This document shows, in pieces, positions 59,069-64,000 of a DNA stretch of 64,000 bases. Source of the stretch: Lophium mytilinum (taxonomy: Eukaryota; Ascomycota; Dothideomycetes; Mytilinidiales; Mytilinidiaceae); contig MU004181.1 of NCBI GenBank assembly GCA_010093605.1, positions 2,696,215 to 2,760,214 of the forward strand, given 5' to 3'. The position numbers and the translations under genes were made by a program. Numbering within the stretch: position 1 is the first letter of the stretch; each line of letters opens with the position of its first letter. Under the pieces are notes generated by a model. It worked only from the letters and a program-made list of their open reading frames with translations, did not search any database and was not told the origin of the DNA.

Positions 59069-60462
59069 ATGTCGCGCCAGAGCATGGCCCCGCCTCGGAA
59101 TCTGACTCTAACAGAGGAATTGGAGAAGCTGGAGCAGTCAATCACACTAACGTTGCAAGGTAGTACACGTCAATACGATTCATATACCCCCACTAACCGT
59201 CTTCGCAGAAATCGACCAAAACTTCAGCCGCGCACATCGTATCGTAACGACGAGTATCCTCCCGATTGTTGAACAATACGCGAAGCATTCTGAAGCGGTC
59301 TGGGAAGGTTCGAAGGTAAGCTCACCATTAGAGCACACCGGCTAGATCGATCTCTAAATGCTCCAATTGTCAGTTCTGGAAGCAATTCTTCGAAGCCAGC
59401 GCCAACGTCTCTCTTTCTGGATACGAGGAGGCGGCTGCCGATGAGTCCATCAGTCATGACGAATCACAAGAGTCCCACGGTTACGATGATCTCACTGCAG
59501 ACGATACAGTGACGGGCGCAACCGCAACCCCTCCTAAAGCTTCCTCCGCACACACCGACGACGACGACGAGCTCGACACCTCTATCCTCTCCTCACCATC
59601 CCTCGCACATAACCATAGCACTCCGCGTGCACCCAGGACTGGTAAGAGACCACAAGCCAACCATGCGATACCTGGTACAACATTCGCGGATTATCCATCT
59701 CCGTACGAAGCGTTGAAACGCGAACTACATGGCGGCAGGACATCTCCAGGGCCGGACCCTACAACACCGGGGAAACCGCAAGGGCTACCAGACATGAGCA
59801 TGACTCCGGAATCGTCTCCCTTCGTGGCTCCCAATTCTCAGTTCAGAGGGAGTGGTGCACCCACGAACGAAGATCCCCTCTTTCATCGAGTGCTGGACAA
59901 GACATACCGCATCGCTGCAACACCGCATACCGGCCGAAAGCAGCAAAAACCGTCTGTGGGGTTCACGCCCGGGACGGCTACCCGTGCGGCACCCTCGAAA
60001 TGGGATGATTCTTCTCCACCAGATTCCCCGGCGCCTCAACTCCGCGCAGAAATATTCTCCTCGCCAATGAAGGCTCCCCGAACGCCAGGCGTGACCGTCC
60101 AGCGAACTCCAGCGCGTGGGCTAGGTAACTCTGTCAAGGCACAGAACACCACGACTACCCAGAAAGGCATGTGGGATAGTGAGAGCGATGAAGACGACGA
60201 CGATTTGGGGTTCAGTCCTCCGAAAACAATGCAGTTCCACGTACCGCAGAGTCGACTTCTGCAAACACCTGGTAGGCAGTGCTATCCTATTAATGGTATA
60301 TCAGCAAGCTAACGTGACTACGCAGCTCGTGAAGCCAGCAAGCGAATCGTGGAGGACCTGTTACTGACTGCTGGAGGAGACATAACAGAAAGTTTCGAGG
60401 GCGAGGAGGAAGAGAGCCCAAGTGTGGTTCGCAGGAACCACGAGCTTGACGACAGCTTTTAG
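59069..60462 (+). CDS. ASK1: DASH complex subunit Ask1, 4 exons
   Basis: Exons 59069-59159, 59209-59315, 59374-60271 and 60326-60462 join to 1233 nt (410 aa). The conserved N-terminal domain (residues 1-85) is recognisable: LTLTEELEKLEQSITLTLQ, EIDQNFSRAHRIVTTSILPI and FWKQFFEASANVSLSGYEEA. The remainder is disordered, rich in Ser, Thr and Pro with several TP and SP sites, as expected for a Cdk-regulated subunit. It ends with a short helix, AREASKRIVEDLLLTAGGD, and an acidic tail. The DASH/Dam1 complex rings kinetochore microtubules and couples chromosomes to depolymerising ends. Together with Stu1 this puts two spindle proteins in the window, about 24 kb apart, which is probably chance. Confidence 0.95.
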
Positions 60463-60841
60463 CTACGCAGTGTGTAAAATGTAATCATTTAGACAATGAG
60501 ACTGTCAATCGCAGCTCATACGACAATGAAAATTAAAGAGGGTGGCACTGTTCGGTGTTTTTGTTGAAAATGACAAAGTCGTGCCTGCTCCTGTTATGCT
60601 GATACTAACGTTTAGGGCTGGACTTCTCTGCTTTCCTTCTCAGCACAGGAAATCTTTAGTCAATACGAGCGTTCATTTTGCTTCCTCTTATGGTTAGCAG
60701 CTAATGGTAGATGAGATGCATGCCAAGAAACGGGGGATAGCGCCGATCAGGCCGAGAGCTGGGAGCTTGAGCCTCCGTCATCTCGTGTGCTGGTCAAAAG
60801 ACACGACATCTCTCGAAACCCTTTCCCTCGCCGCCATAGCC
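60463..60841. other. Intergenic: ASK1 3' region and PI4K upstream region
   Basis: 379 bp; an in-frame ATG at 60704 lies inside it and could extend the kinase by 46 residues, but that extension is not conserved-looking. Confidence 0.5.
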
Positions 60842-63223
60842 ATGCCTCGAAAACGCCCTCCCACATCTGGATACGCGAGAATTGCTCAGGCAGAAGAAGA
60901 AGAGGATGAAGACTATGAATCGGAGGAGGACGACTTCCACCAGGGCCAGAGCTCCCTATCCGCACCCCGATATGCTCCTCTCCAACCAAAGCGGCAGACC
61001 CGCATGAAAATGTCCGGCCAGTCTTCTCCCACACTACGGAGAGGCGCTCCAGGGGATAAACGACCTAGGAGTAACTCGGGGGTTGACATAAAGGCGATCA
61101 ATGCGCGGCTCGAGCGATGGGCTGATGAGATTGCTCAAAAGTTCAAGATTCGGAAAACGAAGGGAAGGTCGCCAGAGGACGAACAGCTGGAGATACACCA
61201 CTCAGTCTTTCAGGCGCCCGATTGGATTAGGCCTGCCACTGCCGAGACTCTCACTTTCGAATGGGCGGGCTCCGCAGACCGAAGAACCAAATTGGAATTC
61301 GATGACGCTGTAGAAAGTGTCAGGGTAGCGATCGAGCTCGGGATGCATCCCAAAATGATCGCCCAAGGTAGTTCTGGGAGCTATTTCGCAAGGAATACGC
61401 ATGGCAAAGTCGTGGGCGTCTTCAAACCTAAGGACGAGGAGCCCTACGCTTCGCGGAATCCGAAGTGGACCAAGTGGATCCACCGAAACTTGTTTCCTTG
61501 GTTCTTTGGGAGGGCCTGTCTTATTCCTAACCTCAGCTACATATCTGAGGCAGCTGCGTACGTCTTAGATACCCAACTCCGCACGAATTTGGTCCCCTAT
61601 ACCGACATCGTCTCTCTCTCCTCAAAGTCCTTCTACTATGACTTCTGGGATCGAAGAGCGTATTACCGGAAAAAGAAGCCATTCCCCGAAAAGGTTGGGA
61701 GCTTTCAGGTGTTCTTAAAAGGGTTTAAAGACGCGAACATATTCTTGAAAGAGCATCCTTGGCCAGATTCTGGAGCCAGATCAAACTCTGCGCCACGGCG
61801 TAAGAAGCGGCGATGGGCAGAGGAGTGCCGGCCTGGGGGCCCGCAATCTGACGACGAAGAGGATGACGAGAACGAAAGCCGACAAAACACGACAGACGAA
61901 TCACAAAGACGAAGTGTGTTCTGGACCGACGCCCTCCAACAGTCCTTCCGCGAGCAGCTGGAGAGGCTAGTGATATTGGACTACATAATGCGAAACACTG
62001 ATCGAGGACTCGACAACTGGATGATAAAGATTGATCACAAGACTCAAGAGGCAACAATCGTTGCAGAACCACCCAAGCTAAATGGCCAAACCGATGGTGG
62101 AGATGAACTGAATGACTACACCAAGCAGTCTCTGACAGATTCCGACCCATACAAACGCCAAGAGCCAATGACTGCCACCAGCCGATCTGTGACGCCAATG
62201 GGGAATGCTCCGGTTCCTACCGTAACTATAGGAGCAATTGACAATAGCTTGTCATGGCCCTGGAAACACCCAGATGCTGTATGCTTTTATCACCATTATT
62301 GTCTTCAACTTACTGACCTCTTTTAGTGGCGGAGCTACCCTTTTGGCTGGCTGTTTCTTCCCGTGAGCCTCATAGGACAACCGTTCTCAGAAGCAACACG
62401 GAAACACTTCCTCCCACTGCTCACATCGAAGGAGTGGTGGAGTGACACCCAACTGGCACTACGCCGCTGTTTCACGCAAGATTCGGACTTCAAAGAACGG
62501 ATGTACGTAAAGCAGATTGCTGTCATGAAGGGCCAAGCCTGGAACGTCGTCGAGACCTTAAAGACGGCGGATCACGGACCGTTGGAGCTAACGCGAAGAG
62601 CTCGTGTGTGTGTCTGGGATGATCTGGTCGATGTGCCCATTGCGGTACCGCTCCGAGAACCTTCTGCAGAGATGCGGCGGCGTCAGCATCCCGATTATCA
62701 TAGACCCAGCGCCGATCATGAAGAGATGGACATTAGTGCAGCACTCTCGACTCCACCACAGCAACCGCAGCCTGATCTTCTGATGGCGTCGCCGCCCTTG
62801 GATTCAGCGAATGGCAACCCGTTCAACATCTCGCGAGAGTCGAGTTCGGTAGACGTTCGAGCAAGTGAGGATAGCTTACGAGGTGCATTATCACCAGCCA
62901 CGGTACATGCTGCTTCCTGGCACACACCAGCGGCGGACACGTTACCAGCGTCCATGGGAAGCAACAGACCTAATCATAATGTTCGCAAGAGCTATGACGA
63001 ATCTCGCACCTGGCGCCGGCATCGAGAGCGACCAGAGGTCAGGCAGAGACGACTCTCCTTGTCCACCAGGCATAGCAAAAACCCTACTCTTATTGGCGAC
63101 GATGATTTGGAGGGCGATCTTGGGTACGCGGCGAACGAGGACATGGAGGGAAACCGGAAGTGTGTCATTGTAGAGCGGCTGGAGATGGTCAAGAGTAAGA
63201 ATCCAGTTTTCACGTGGTGCTAA
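60842..63223 (+). CDS. Type II phosphatidylinositol 4-kinase (Lsb6 family), 2 exons
   Basis: Exons 60842-62278 and 62327-63223 join to 2334 nt (777 aa). The start at 60842 gives MPRKRPPTSGYARIAQAEEE; an in-frame ATG at 60704 is possible but less likely. The type II PI4K kinase core is clear: IAQGSSGSYFARN (glycine-rich loop, near residue 177), VVGVFKPKDEEPYASRNPKW (ATP-site lysine), SEAAAYVLDTQL, LERLVILDYIMRNTDRGLDNW (catalytic loop) and IGAIDNSLSWPWKHPD. The intron falls right after HPDA, and WRSYPFGWLFLP follows. An Arg/Asp-rich insert at about residues 305-360 and a long Ser-rich C-terminal region are extra to the core. It makes PI4P on endosome, vacuole and plasma membranes; the yeast homologue Lsb6 also binds Las17 and affects endosome motility. 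Confidence 0.93.
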
Positions 63224-63887
63224 ATAGACCAATGAAGCCCAATTGTGAGCTTCTTGTTTGGCTTCTTGTTTGACTGAGTTTGGCGGCATGGCATATATGT
63301 GGGCATCTAGGAGGCGTTGTGCGGCTGCTCAGCGATTTACACGGGCCTGTAAAATAGAATCATCGCAGCGTTCGCGGCCAACGATGTAAGAAAACTTTGT
63401 ATAGAAGCATCAATACATGAAGGCCTCGCAGCTAGCAACACTTCGTGTCGGGAATGATAGCTCCTTGACTCACTGCCGCGCGATATCAGAGTCGACCTCA
63501 GGTGACATGGATGACGATCGCAAGCCACGTGCCAAGACCGCCCTACGCCACCCGGCGGCAAGCGGACAGCCCTACAGAAACTCCAGATAGACCTCACCTC
63601 GAGGACCACCCCCGCCACTTTACTCGAACACTAGCTATTTAATCAAGAAAGGTCTTGAAACAGCTGCCAGTCCTTCGAGTTCAGCAACCTTATATATATC
63701 CGTACCCTGCCTTCGCACCCAACCTTTCGAAACCTAGGCGCGACCTGGTAGATAAAACTCGGCACGTTGCTTCAGCAACCTTAATTGATGCCTTCACAAC
63801 CACGGTGGTCAGCAGTAACAGCACCCTCACTGCCGTAACTGTCGCTCTTTAGCTTCAGGGGTTTCTCACCGGACGAGACTTCGCATG
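63224..63887. promoter_or_regulatory. Intergenic: PI4K 3' region and promoter of the last gene
   Basis: 664 bp; a small frame at 63655-63852 has no domain and sits where the next gene's 5' leader would be. Confidence 0.45.
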
Positions 63888-64000
63888 ATGGATCCACCGC
63901 CCTCCGCCGCGCAGCTTCTCAATCCGAAGGCCTTCAAGAAGGCAACCGGTACTGCCCATTCTCTTTCACCTTCTCCGTCTCCTACCTCCTCTCTTTCCTT
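63888..64000 (+). CDS. Start of an unidentified gene, cut by the window end
   Basis: An ATG at 63888 (a second ATG lies directly before it, at 63885) opens MDPPPSAAQLLNPKAFKKAT, about 20 residues, then a likely donor GTACTG at about 63949. The context (C/T-rich leader, coding-like codons, immediate intron) is typical of gene starts in this window, but too little is visible to name a product. Confidence 0.5.
   Translation, partial: MDPPPSAAQLLNPKAFKKATGTAHSLSPSPSPTSSLS

Overview
This window is nuclear DNA of a filamentous ascomycete (Pezizomycotina; a dothideomycete is my best guess from overall gene style, not proven). The evidence is eukaryotic: genes split by 48-230 bp GT-AG introns with CTAAC/CTGAC-type branch points just before the acceptor, a class V/VII chitin synthase tail, fungal-specific families (Zn2Cys6 regulator, DASH subunit Ask1, End3, Stu1, Thi4 with a TPP riboswitch, GH16 wall glucanase) and an intron-containing tRNA. 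No operons, CRISPR or bacterial signals occur. Exon structures were built by hand; in every gene model but one the exon lengths sum to a multiple of three.

Layout. 1-10.2 kb: chitin synthase C-terminus (+), a GNAT acetyltransferase with a minisatellite in an intron (+), End3 (-) and a large LIM/RhoGAP protein of the Rga1 type (-). Chitin synthase, End3 and the RhoGAP all belong to polar growth and wall/actin biology. 10.2-15.1 kb: a gene-poor block holding hairpins, AT-rich RIP-like DNA and a ~480 bp element with ~50 bp terminal inverted repeats. 15.1-22.1 kb: four-pass membrane protein (+), secreted GH16 glucanase (+), PHD-finger protein (+), F-box-like protein (-). 22.1-24.3 kb: gene-free, with three copies of a 122 bp tandem repeat. 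24.3-30 kb: NUP-type purine nucleoside permease family protein (+), then an SDR (-) and a Zn2Cys6 factor (+) sharing a 364 bp divergent promoter.

31-37.7 kb: Stu1/CLASP (-) and Thi4 thiazole synthase (-) with a TPP riboswitch in its 5' leader. 37.7-46.1 kb: Pms1 MutL homologue (-) and a 10-exon GAF/hybrid histidine kinase (+), divergent. 46.7-51.7 kb: a 93 bp duplication, a disordered protein of unknown function (-), a pyrimidine 5'-nucleotidase (+) with a 13-nt exon, and tRNA-Phe(GAA) (-). 52.1-58.4 kb: BSP-family putative metallopeptidase (+), glutathione transferase (-), a ThDP-dependent decarboxylase/acetolactate-synthase-like gene with a 16-nt exon and an apparent frameshift (-), and an SDR like acetoin/diacetyl reductases (-). 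59-64 kb: Ask1 (+), type II PI 4-kinase (+) and the first codons of another gene (+).

Most genes are housekeeping. The parts most worth a second look are the Thi4 leader, the very small exons, the frame break in the ThDP enzyme, the substituted fourth zinc ligand of the PHD finger, and the repeats in the two gene-poor blocks.
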